Positions 1-6,571 are shown, counted from the first letter of the stretch. The stretch is 10,605 bases of DNA from Eutrophocola sp964503965 (GCA_964503965.1 CAZDCK010000050.1:1-10605); one strand, 5' to 3'. Numbers and translations: made by a program. Notes: a model not told the origin generated them from the letters alone.

Positions 1-48
1 GCCTTTTAGCCTTTTAGCCTTTTAGCCTTTTAGCCTTTTAGCCTTTTA
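1..48. repeat. Octanucleotide tandem array (GCCTTTTA)x6
   Basis: Six perfect head-to-tail copies of GCCTTTTA fill bases 1-48. They are followed by a degenerate unit (TCCCTTA, 49-55) that resembles the unit of the array at the right edge. The array is cut by the window edge, so its true copy number is unknown. It ends 28 bp before the ATG of the DUF1643 gene, so it lies in that gene's promoter or 5' leader. Each plus-strand unit contains TAG, so the array is not a long coding repeat. The unit is far too short for a CRISPR. Confidence 0.95.
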
Positions 49-76
49 TCCCTTAATCAATTGTTATTCTGGTGCC

Positions 77-562
77 ATGACTGACATGATCCGACGCGCG
101 TCTTTTTCCCGGTGTGGACAATACCGTTATGCCTTGTGGCGGGAATGGGATTCCACATTGCCGCAGGTGTTGTTTATCGGTTTGAACCCCGCTACCGCCG
201 ATGCGGAGAAAGAGGACAACACCATGCGGCGATGCCTGTATTATGCAAAGTCGTGGGGCTACGGCAGCATGGCAGTGGGCAATCTTTTTGCCTTTCGTAC
301 CACGTGGCCCACAGAATTGAAGAAGGCACCGGACCCGGTAGGCAAGTACAATGACCGCTGGCTGGGTAAATTATCAGTCAATGCAAATCTTGTTGTTGCC
401 ATGTGGGGAAACGATGGTAGTTTTCTCGGCAGGGCAGGAAAAGTCATCCGACGCTTTCCCGACCTGCATTGTTTCAAGCTCACAGCCCAGGGACAGCCTC
501 ACCATACACGCGGGCTGCCCAACGGATTGAAACCACGACCCTTGGGGATAATAAAAAATTAA
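77..562 (+). CDS. DUF1643 domain-containing protein
   Basis: This 161-aa protein matches my recollection of the DUF1643 family over its full length. An FSRCGQYRYALWREWD-like N-terminus is followed by the core LFIGLNPATADA (residues about 32-43), then DNTMRRC, AKSWGYGSMAVGNLFAFR (about 58-75), a DPVGKYNDRWL segment and an AMWGNDG motif (about 108-114). The molecular function of the family is not established. It looks cytosolic, with no signal peptide or membrane segment. The ATG at 77 has only a weak upstream GGTG. A second ATG at 86 would remove three residues and would still keep the conserved domain. Its TAA stop (560-562) overlaps an ATG as TAATG, suggesting coupling to the next gene. An octamer array ends 28 bp upstream and could affect expression. 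Family assignment is confident; the role is unknown. Confidence 0.88.
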   Translation: MTDMIRRASFSRCGQYRYALWREWDSTLPQVLFIGLNPATADAEKEDNTMRRCLYYAKSWGYGSMAVGNLFAFRTTWPTELKKAPDPVGKYNDRWLGKLSVNANLVVAMWGNDGSFLGRAGKVIRRFPDLHCFKLTAQGQPHHTRGLPNGLKPRPLGIIKN

Positions 563-1028
563 TGAACAAAGACCGCCCTTACCTCCTTTTACAGAAGAGA
601 CTGCCAGGAAAAAAGTCCAGGCGGCCGAAGATGCCTGGAACAATCGTAACCCGGAAAAGGTCTCCATGGCCTATACACCGGACAGCCAGTGGCGTAACCG
701 CAGCGAATTTCTCAATGGGCGGGAAGAGATCCAGGCCTTTCTGGAACGCAAATGGGCAAAGGAACTCGACTATCGGCTCATCAAGGAGCTATGGGCATTT
801 ACGGATAACCGGATAGCAGTTCGGTTTGCCTATGAATGGCATGATGAAACAGGGCAGTGGTTTCGATCGTACGGCAACGAAAACTGGGCATTTGATGAGA
901 ATGGATATATGGCCGTTCGGCGGGCCAGTATTAACGACCTCCCGATTGCGGAACAGGACCGGAAATTTCATTGGACGTTAGGACCGCGCCCACCCGGCCA
1001 TCCCTCACTCACCGAGCTCGGTCTTTAG
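558..1028 (+). CDS. DUF1348 (NTF2-like fold) protein with anomalous 5' end
   Basis: The frame ending at TAG 1026-1028 encodes a DUF1348/NTF2-like small protein. Recognisable segments are AYTPDSQWRNRSEFLNGRE, FLERKWAKELDYRLIKELWAF, IAVRFAYEWHD, WFRSYGNENWAFD, ASINDLPI and a C-terminal HPSLTELGL. The first ATG in this frame is at 666, but family-like sequence continues upstream of it: RPPLPPFTEETARKK starts at 570, followed by VQAAEDAWNNRNPEKVSM. The frame is open back to a TAA at 552-554 and contains no ATG, GTG or TTG before 666. I therefore place the start at the rare codon ATT (558), giving 156 aa, close to the usual family length as I remember it. Alternatives: a one-base deletion in the A-run at 568-570 after the ATG at 562 (real mutation or assembly error), a -1 frameshift at 609-615, or a shortened protein from 666. 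The fold suggests a small-molecule-binding or enzyme-like pocket; no substrate is known to me. Confidence 0.78.
   Translation: MNEQRPPLPPFTEETARKKVQAAEDAWNNRNPEKVSMAYTPDSQWRNRSEFLNGREEIQAFLERKWAKELDYRLIKELWAFTDNRIAVRFAYEWHDETGQWFRSYGNENWAFDENGYMAVRRASINDLPIAEQDRKFHWTLGPRPPGHPSLTELGL
609..639 (+). promoter_or_regulatory. Candidate -1 frameshift element (slippery heptamer plus stem)
   Basis: Bases 609-615 read A AAA AAG in the frame that starts at the ATG of 562. This is the slippery heptamer used in E. coli dnaX. A perfect 7-bp inverted repeat follows at once: TCCAGGC (616-622) and GCCTGGA (633-639), with a 10-nt loop. A -1 slip here moves ribosomes from the ATG-562 frame into the DUF1348 frame. 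Against it, the stem starts directly at the heptamer rather than about 5-9 nt downstream, and the Lys-Lys codons may be conserved for protein reasons alone. Confidence 0.35.
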
Positions 1029-1036
1029 TCGTTCTC

Positions 1037-1056
1037 TTTGCAGTAGCTACTGCAAA
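1037..1056. other. 20-bp perfect palindrome between convergent genes
   Basis: TTTGCAGTAGCTACTGCAAA is its own reverse complement. It sits in the 47-bp gap between the stops of the DUF1348 gene and the dnaT-like gene. As RNA from either strand it folds into an 8-bp stem with a 4-nt AGCT loop. It may be a bidirectional terminator, but neither side has a U-tract and the A/T flanks are in the wrong order for a classical one. A protein-binding site is the alternative. Confidence 0.6.
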
Positions 1057-1075
1057 TATGATGGTCCCTGAATAT

Positions 1076-2176
1076 TTAATCGGCCCAGGAGCGATCGGTA
1101 ATTTTTCCTACAAACCCTTCTTCCCCATCAGCTTCCGTTTGCCGGTGAGACCACTTGTACTTAACATGCTGCAGAAACTTGGTATGCCATGACGCACTCA
1201 CTTCCTTGCGTTCACGCCAGTACAGTACAAACTCGGGAATAAGTTCGCGGGCAAAAGTCTGGTCGATATTGGCCATCTCCAGCACCTCAAAAACGCCATC
1301 GCTGGGACGGTAATCTTCCGGGAGAAGTTTGGGAGTGGAATCATGTTCCAGTGCGGCTTCATATTTTGCCCACTGCCTGCGCACATGGGCAATGAATTTC
1401 GTATTCCAGGTGCTGGTCTTGAGGCCAGTTTCACGCCAGTAGAGAACGAATTCAGGCACGGCGTCTTCGATAAAGGTGTGGTTTATCCCGGCATGCTCAA
1501 GAATGCTGAAGGCGTCGGCACTGGGCTGCCATTGCTCTGACATGACCGCCTCAAGTTCCTTGAGACCTTTGTGGCTGCGGTTATTTTCCCATTCCCTCAG
1601 GATGTATTTGTAGAAGGTGTTGTGCCATGAATACTGAATGCGTTTGCGTTCCTGCTGGCTGATGACAAACAGGCGTACATGTTCATCAATAAAATGGCCG
1701 GGAATTCCCCGTTGTGCGCAAAGCCGATAGAGGTCATCACTGGGTTGCCAGTTGTCAGGAATGGGAGTGGCCTGGCCGGAGGATGTTTGCTGGTAGGGGT
1801 TGGCTGACCGGAGAGCTGTCCGTACCGGTTCAGCTGGTTGTCTGGTAGACGGAGATGGTCCGGGATCTGCAGTAGCCTGGTTAATGGCTATACGAAATCG
1901 CCGGGGTTTGCTGGCAGAGCTATCTACCTGCACCAGGCCTTTTTCCAGCAGGCTTTGCTGCACACGCCGCAAGGTGACCTGGTCCCAGAATGGCATGGAT
2001 GTAATCAGCATCTCCTGGTCCACTTCCAGCCACTGCAGGCCATCCCGATAACTGGAGGGCAGTCGTACCAGCATCTCACTTATTACATGCAGCATGACGG
2101 CTTCTTCCAGCCCGATGGTCGCTGCCAGGGTAGGAGAAATCAGCAGGGGTCTTTCCGGAATAAGGGATGAACTCAT
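1076..2176 (-). CDS. DnaT-like protein with three tandem ssDNA-binding-type domains
   Basis: This is a 366-aa cytosolic protein. Residues 1-100 form a helical, probably winged-helix-like region that opens with VPERPLLISPTLAATIGLEE-type sequence (here starting SLIPERPLL). A low-complexity Pro/Ser/Thr/Gln linker follows (about 101-138). Three repeats then resemble the C-terminal domain of primosomal protein DnaT, at about residues 140-197, 216-272 and 287-344. Each starts with W/Y-x-PS-D and ends in a W-[HN]-T-[KF]-F block and a terminal K/R-x-W. E. coli DnaT has only one such domain. In E. coli, DnaT helps reload DnaB at restarted forks through PriA/PriB and binds ssDNA; a similar role is an inference here, supported by the position in an operon with dnaB and radA. 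Its ATG overlaps the radA stop as ATGA, a sign of translational coupling. It is the last gene of the operon. Confidence 0.82.
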   Translation of the reverse strand: MSSSLIPERPLLISPTLAATIGLEEAVMLHVISEMLVRLPSSYRDGLQWLEVDQEMLITSMPFWDQVTLRRVQQSLLEKGLVQVDSSASKPRRFRIAINQATADPGPSPSTRQPAEPVRTALRSANPYQQTSSGQATPIPDNWQPSDDLYRLCAQRGIPGHFIDEHVRLFVISQQERKRIQYSWHNTFYKYILREWENNRSHKGLKELEAVMSEQWQPSADAFSILEHAGINHTFIEDAVPEFVLYWRETGLKTSTWNTKFIAHVRRQWAKYEAALEHDSTPKLLPEDYRPSDGVFEVLEMANIDQTFARELIPEFVLYWRERKEVSASWHTKFLQHVKYKWSHRQTEADGEEGFVGKITDRSWAD

Positions 2177-3555
2177 AGAGCGTCCAGTGCCTCACTGAGT
2201 TTGCTGACGGCGATCACCTGCATGCCTTCAATCTTTTTCTTCGGGGCATTGGCTTTGGGCACGATGGCTCGGCTGAAGCCATGTTTGGCGGCTTCCTGCA
2301 AACGTTCCTGGCCACTGGGTACCGGGCGGATTTCACCGGCCAGGCCGACTTCACCAAATACCACCAGTTCTCTGGGAAGCGCCTTGTCCTGGAAGCTGGA
2401 GACCATTGCCAGAAGCAGTGACAGGTCGGCACTGGTTTCATTGACTTTTACACCACCAACCACATTGACGAAGACATCCTGGTCAGACATGAACAGTCCC
2501 CCGTGGCGATGCAATACAGCGAGTAGCATTGCAACACGGTTGTTATCGACACCCACGGCAACGCGCCGGGGATTACCATACTGGCTGGCATCTACCAGAG
2601 CCTGGATTTCTACCAACAGGGGGCGTGTACCTTCCCACAGAACCACAACCAGACTGCCGGGAGAAATCTCCTCTGTGCGCGCCAGGAATATGGCAGACGG
2701 ATTCTTCACTTCTTTCAGGCCGGTGCCGGTCATGGCGAACACCCCCAGTTCATTCACTGCCCCGAACCGGTTTTTCTGGCCACGCAAGGTGCGGTAACGA
2801 CTGTCATCGTTACCCTCAAGCATCATGAAGCAGTCAATCATATGTTCCAGAACCTTGGGTCCTGCCAGGCTGCCTTCCTTGGTGACATGGCCGACGAGGA
2901 ACAGGGCCGTCCCGGTCTGCTTGGCATACTGAATCAGGTAGGCAGCGCATTCGCGTACCTGGCTGACGCTACCGGGGGCAGAAGCCACATCGGCGGAATA
3001 CATGACCTGAATGGAGTCCACCACGATGATTTTTGGTTTGCATTCCTGGGCGATCTGCGTGATCTCCTCAATATTGGTTTCCGCCAGTATTTTCAGGTTG
3101 TCCATGGGCAGGCCAAGCCGCTTGGCACGCATGCCTACCTGTTGCAGGCTTTCCTCACCGGTGACATACAGAGCTTCCATGGTTTCTGACAGCTGGCACA
3201 TTACCTGCAGCAGCATTGTACTTTTACCGGCCCCGGGGTTACCGCCTATGAGCACGGCAGAACCAGGTACCAGGCCGCCACCCAATACCCGATCGAATTC
3301 ATTGATGGTTGTGGTGAAGCGCGGTTGCTCTTCCAGGTTCACGGCACCAAGCGTCTGTACGCCGGAGCCCGCCACGCCGGCATCACCGCTAATGCCTTTC
3401 TGTTTGAAATTCTTTGGTGCAGAAGGGGTGGTAGCCACGCCAAGGGAAATCCTCGTGAGGGTATTCCATTCACTGCAGGCAAGACACTGCCCCTGCCACT
3501 TGGCATATTCGGCACCACAGTCACTGCAGACATAGGCTGTTTTGGTCTTGGCCAT
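2173..3555 (-). CDS. radA: DNA repair protein RadA (branch-migration helicase)
   Basis: RadA is a RecA-related ATPase that drives branch migration during homologous recombination and DNA uptake, and it acts in the cytosol. The protein is 460 aa, the normal family length. A C4 zinc finger uses Cys10, Cys13, Cys24 and Cys27 (CX2C-X10-CX2C). The Walker A motif GGNPGAGKST is at about 104-113, and the Walker B strand KIIVVDSIQ at about 175-183. The RadA-specific KNRFG motif is at 261-265. A C-terminal Lon-protease-like domain runs from about residue 330 to the end, including GGVKVNETSADL and FGEVGLAGEIRPV. The ATG lies 3 bp after the alr stop, with only a weak Shine-Dalgarno (GAGT, too close), so coupling to alr translation is likely. 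Its TGA overlaps the next gene by 4 bp. No damaged motif is seen. Confidence 0.97.
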   Translation of the reverse strand: MAKTKTAYVCSDCGAEYAKWQGQCLACSEWNTLTRISLGVATTPSAPKNFKQKGISGDAGVAGSGVQTLGAVNLEEQPRFTTTINEFDRVLGGGLVPGSAVLIGGNPGAGKSTMLLQVMCQLSETMEALYVTGEESLQQVGMRAKRLGLPMDNLKILAETNIEEITQIAQECKPKIIVVDSIQVMYSADVASAPGSVSQVRECAAYLIQYAKQTGTALFLVGHVTKEGSLAGPKVLEHMIDCFMMLEGNDDSRYRTLRGQKNRFGAVNELGVFAMTGTGLKEVKNPSAIFLARTEEISPGSLVVVLWEGTRPLLVEIQALVDASQYGNPRRVAVGVDNNRVAMLLAVLHRHGGLFMSDQDVFVNVVGGVKVNETSADLSLLLAMVSSFQDKALPRELVVFGEVGLAGEIRPVPSGQERLQEAAKHGFSRAIVPKANAPKKKIEGMQVIAVSKLSEALDAL

Positions 3556-3558
3556 AAC

Positions 3559-4665
3559 TCAAACGTACTCGAAAGGGACCCGGCGAGAGATACTGCAGGT
3601 CAGATTGTAGGAAAGAATGCCGGTTTTCGCCGCCACTTCATCTAGGGATAAATCTTTCCCCCACAAAGTAGCCAGGTCTCCCACACTGGCATCCATGTTG
3701 CTCAGGTCTACGGCCAGCATATCCATGGATACGCGCCCGACAGTCTGTGTTCGTTGTCCATTCACCATGACCGGGGTGCCATTGGGTGCGTTGCTGGGAT
3801 AACCGTCGGCATAACCGATACTGACAATGCCGATACGCATATCATGCGGGCAAATGAACTGGGAACAGTAACCCACATTGTCTCCCTGTCTGAGATTTTT
3901 TACGGCAATGATTCTAGCCTTCAGGGTCATCACCGCCTGTAGGTTAAAGCTGTCCCGGCGTAACCCTTCTTGAGCGAAACCAAAAGGGGAGCTGCCATAA
4001 AGCATGATGCCGGGCCTGGCCCAGGTACTGCCAGTGTCCAGCGAAGAAAGTATCCCGGAAGATGAGGGGATGCTCGTAGCCGGACAATCAGTCACCATAT
4101 CTGCTTCAACGTTCCTGAAAGCCTTGAGCTGCTGCAGATTCAGGGACGAATCCGGGAGGCTGGAATTGGCCAGGTGGGTCATCATGACCACCCTTTTTGT
4201 GTAGGGGCGGTTCAACAGTGCCCGGTAAGCTGCCGCAAAGTCCTGCGGTGGGATACCCAGGCGGCCCATCCCGGAATCCATTTTCAGCCAGAAGGTCAGC
4301 GGTTTTTTGATAGCCATACTGGAAAGGTTTTCATCGAGAATGACGAGCTGTTCAGCGGAGTGGACGACCAGTTGAAAGCCTTCTTGAGTGACCGGCTTCA
4401 GGTCTTCGGCTGTCATCAGGCCCTGCAGAATCAGAATGGGCTTGTCAGTTCCGGTATGTTTAAGGGTGAGCGCCTCGTTGACATCAGTCACACCAAACAG
4501 GTCTGCATCATCCAGTGCCCCGGCGGCCTGCTCCAGGCCATGGCCATAGGCGTTTGCTTTAATGACAGCCGCTACCTTGCCCGGGCCGGCATGAGACCTG
4601 GCTATACGAAAATTGTGCTGAAGGGCCTTGAGGTCAACGCTCGCAAGGACTCTGTGAACAGACAC
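3559..4665 (-). CDS. alr: Alanine racemase (PLP-dependent)
   Basis: The enzyme interconverts L- and D-alanine, supplying D-alanine for peptidoglycan. From the GTG start it is 368 aa. The N-terminal TIM barrel carries the PLP-binding lysine in AVIKANAYGHG (Lys36) and KMDSGMGRLG with Arg135. The C-terminal beta domain has the catalytic tyrosine in NVGYCSQF (Tyr266), IGYADGYPS and GRVSMDML. One oddity is Cys267 after the catalytic Tyr, where Gly is usual. I chose GTG 4665 because GAGGA (4679-4675) lies 9 nt upstream. The open frame extends to a TTG at 4674 (371 aa), but there the GAGGA abuts the start codon. Placed between dnaB and radA, it is probably co-transcribed with them; this order is common in Pseudomonas-like genomes, to my recollection. 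Constitutive (alr) rather than catabolic (dadX) function is inferred from context. Confidence 0.94.
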   Translation of the reverse strand: MSVHRVLASVDLKALQHNFRIARSHAGPGKVAAVIKANAYGHGLEQAAGALDDADLFGVTDVNEALTLKHTGTDKPILILQGLMTAEDLKPVTQEGFQLVVHSAEQLVILDENLSSMAIKKPLTFWLKMDSGMGRLGIPPQDFAAAYRALLNRPYTKRVVMMTHLANSSLPDSSLNLQQLKAFRNVEADMVTDCPATSIPSSSGILSSLDTGSTWARPGIMLYGSSPFGFAQEGLRRDSFNLQAVMTLKARIIAVKNLRQGDNVGYCSQFICPHDMRIGIVSIGYADGYPSNAPNGTPVMVNGQRTQTVGRVSMDMLAVDLSNMDASVGDLATLWGKDLSLDEVAAKTGILSYNLTCSISRRVPFEYV

Positions 4666-4670
4666 CCCGG

Positions 4671-6188
4671 TCAATCCTCGTCAAAGGGCATCTCGTCGTC
4701 GAAGTCAGCCGGTGGTGGTGCGCTGGTGCTTCCGGCACTGGCGGAAGGGGCCATGGCAGCCTGTCCGTAGCTACCTGAAAAGCCACCCTGGCCAAAATCG
4801 TCGTTGAGGGGCATGTAGTTTTCAAACCGAGTGTATTTACCGATAAAGCTGAGCAGCTTGGTGCCAATAGGGCCATTACGTTGTTTACCGATAATGATTT
4901 CGGCAACGCCCTTGTGTTCTGTGTCTTCGTTGTAGACCTCATCACGATAGACAAACATGATGACGTCCGCATCCTGCTCGATGGCGCCAGACTCACGGAG
5001 GTCTGACATAACCGGTCGTTTGTTCGGGCGCTGCTCCAGCGAGCGGTTGAGCTGGGAAAGGGCGATGACAGGACAGTCAAACTCTCTGGCCATGGTTTTC
5101 AGAGACCGTGAAATTTCTGAAATCTCATTGGTGCGGCTTTCGTTTGAACCCTTGATCTGCATGAGCTGCAGGTAGTCCACCATGATCATGCCAATGTGCC
5201 CGTGTTCACGCCAGATTCGGCGAGCCCGTGAGCGCATTTCCAGTGGGCTGAGCCCCGGCGTGTCGTCAATGAACAGTGGCTTGTTCTTGATCTTGCTGAC
5301 GGCAGTGGTCAGTTTGTCCCAGTCTCCTTCCTCCAGTTGGCCGTTACGCATGTGTGTCTGGTCAATCTTGCCTATGGACGACATCATGCGGATCACCAGG
5401 CTTTCCGAAGGCATCTCCAGGCTGAAGACCACAACCGGGCTGTCGGTGTTGAGGATGGCATTTTCCACCATGTTCATGGCAAAACTGGTTTTACCCATGG
5501 AAGGGCGACCGGCAACAATGACAAGGTCGGACTTCTGCATGCCCGAGGTCATTTCATCCAGATCCTTGAAGCCTGTGGTCAAGCCGGTAATGGCACCTTT
5601 GGCTTCAAAAAGCTTGTCGATACGCGCCAGGGCATCATCGACGATAGGGCTGACAATGCGGGGTCCACCGTCTCGAGGACGGTCATCGGCAATCTTGAAT
5701 ACCTGCTTCTCGGCAAGGTCCAGCAGTTCTTCCGTATCCCGGCCATCGGGGTTGAAGGCGTTTTCGGAAATGGTATTGGCGGCGGAGATCAGCTTTCTCT
5801 GGATGGCCCTTTCTCGGATGATATTGGCATAGGCACGGATATTGGCGGAACTGGGTGAACCTTCAGCCAGTTCACCGAGATAATCCACACCGCCCACATT
5901 GTCGAGGTTGTTGGCATTGTCCAGGGCCTCTGACAGGGTAACAAGATCAATGGGGTTGCTGGCACTGGCCTGATGCTGCATGGCCTGGTATATCAGCCGG
6001 TGTTCGGTGCGGTAAAAATCTTCGGGGATAATGATTTCAGCGACGTCATGCCACACACTGTTGTCCAGCATCAAGGCACCAAGGACAGACTGCTCTGCAT
6101 CAATGGAATGCGGGGGCAGTTTCAGGTGCATCGCTCGATTCTGCGGATTGTCCGGAATCTTGTTGTCGCTGAAAGGTGAGTCGGCCAT
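4671..6188 (-). CDS. dnaB: Replicative DNA helicase DnaB
   Basis: DnaB is the hexameric 5'-3' helicase that unwinds the replication fork. Of 505 residues, about 20-125 form the N-terminal primase-interaction domain, starting LPPHSIDAEQSVLGALMLDN. A linker follows (about 140-195), then the RecA-like motor: Walker A GRPSMGKT (227-234), FSLEMP with the catalytic-type Glu258, Walker B MIMVDYLQLM (about 334-343), SQLNRSLEQRPNKRP, and the GKQRNGP arginine-finger region (Arg437). The domain normally ends near RFENY (454-458). Here about 45 extra residues follow: a Gly/Ser/Ala/Pro linker and the acidic end DFDDEMPFDED, which resembles the SSB C-terminal tip. No intein is present. The ATG at 6188 lacks a strong Shine-Dalgarno, but the N-terminal length agrees with E. 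coli DnaB. It is the first gene of the minus-strand operon. The gene usually upstream, rplI, is absent; a divergent spacer lies there instead. Confidence 0.98.
   Translation of the reverse strand: MADSPFSDNKIPDNPQNRAMHLKLPPHSIDAEQSVLGALMLDNSVWHDVAEIIIPEDFYRTEHRLIYQAMQHQASASNPIDLVTLSEALDNANNLDNVGGVDYLGELAEGSPSSANIRAYANIIRERAIQRKLISAANTISENAFNPDGRDTEELLDLAEKQVFKIADDRPRDGGPRIVSPIVDDALARIDKLFEAKGAITGLTTGFKDLDEMTSGMQKSDLVIVAGRPSMGKTSFAMNMVENAILNTDSPVVVFSLEMPSESLVIRMMSSIGKIDQTHMRNGQLEEGDWDKLTTAVSKIKNKPLFIDDTPGLSPLEMRSRARRIWREHGHIGMIMVDYLQLMQIKGSNESRTNEISEISRSLKTMAREFDCPVIALSQLNRSLEQRPNKRPVMSDLRESGAIEQDADVIMFVYRDEVYNEDTEHKGVAEIIIGKQRNGPIGTKLLSFIGKYTRFENYMPLNDDFGQGGFSGSYGQAAMAPSASAGSTSAPPPADFDDEMPFDED
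4675..4679 (-). promoter_or_regulatory. Shine-Dalgarno of alr inside the dnaB 3' end
   Basis: Reading the minus strand, GAGGA at 4679-4675 is the end of the dnaB coding sequence. It lies 9 nt before GTG 4665 and directly before TTG 4674. The spacing favours the GTG start for alr. The dnaB stop (TGA, 4673-4671) falls between the site and the GTG, a layout suited to termination-reinitiation. Confidence 0.6.
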
Positions 6189-6528
6189 CAGGTTATCTAT
6201 TTTGTTGCCAGGGGGGTGCTAAAAAGGTTGCTCCCCATATCTGGACAGGGCTGACAATGGTACCCCATCAACGTCAGAGCGGCATCAGTTTTTACGGTCC
6301 AAAAGTCACTTTTTGCGCTAAAAACAGGCTACCAAAAACCATCCACAGGTCATCCACCACTCGCTCACAGGTAGAACACAGCTTGCCCATCCGGGTACTT
6401 CTCTGGATTGCAAGCCGGCCATATTTATTTATGAGGATGTCCCATGGATGCGCCGGTTTTGCGAGGAGACTCAAACAATAGGTATTTATGGGCCCAGGTG
6501 GGCCCGGTATATGTTTTATGGCCCCAAA

Positions 6529-6556
6529 ATTAACGTTAGGCTGGCGTTAACGTAAC
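6529..6556. promoter_or_regulatory. Candidate double operator, TTAACGTTAA type
   Basis: ATTAACGTTA (6529-6538) contains the perfect palindrome TAACGTTA. A second copy, TTAACGTAAC (6547-6556), matches TTAACGTTAA at 8 of 10 positions and overlaps the palindrome CGTTAACG (6545-6552). The two CG centres are 17 bp apart. The same motif recurs at 8862-8871 and 9056-9067, upstream of the regulator gene. CG-centred palindromes of this sort are typical of LacI-family operators, but the binding protein is unknown. Confidence 0.55.
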
Positions 6557-6571
6557 AGTTTGGAACTGTTA
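6553..6571. promoter_or_regulatory. Inverted repeat TAACAGTT-TGG-AACTGTTA
   Basis: Two perfect 8-bp arms (6553-6560 and 6564-6571) are separated by 3 bp. The centre lies 10.5 bp, one helical turn, from the CG centre of the preceding TTAACGTAAC site, and the two sites overlap. It looks like a protein-binding dyad in the receptor control region. No T-run follows, so it is not a terminator. Confidence 0.45.

Noticed and set aside
1..48. The tandem octamers as a CRISPR array.
   Set aside because: Units are 8 bp with no spacers, and no cas genes are present.
2201..2797. A 198-codon open frame on the plus strand inside radA.
   Set aside because: It is antisense to a certain radA gene, has no recognisable motif and has the Ser/Thr/Arg-rich composition of a shadow frame.
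4634..5080. A 148-codon minus-strand frame overlapping the end of dnaB.
   Set aside because: It is an alternate frame of dnaB and alr with low-complexity composition; the dnaB frame carries all family motifs.
5182..5858. Long plus-strand open frames (up to 216 codons) opposite dnaB.
   Set aside because: They are antisense shadows of dnaB with no domain or ribosome-binding signal.
6340..6375. DnaA-box-like CCATCCACAGG and TCATCCACC near dnaB, raising an origin.
   Set aside because: Only about 7 of 9 bases match TTATCCACA, with no cluster, AT-rich unwinding element or dnaA/gidA/parA neighbour.
6292..6474. A 60-codon minus-strand frame in the dnaB upstream spacer.
   Set aside because: I recognise no family and no convincing ribosome-binding site; it is within chance length for a spacer of this size.
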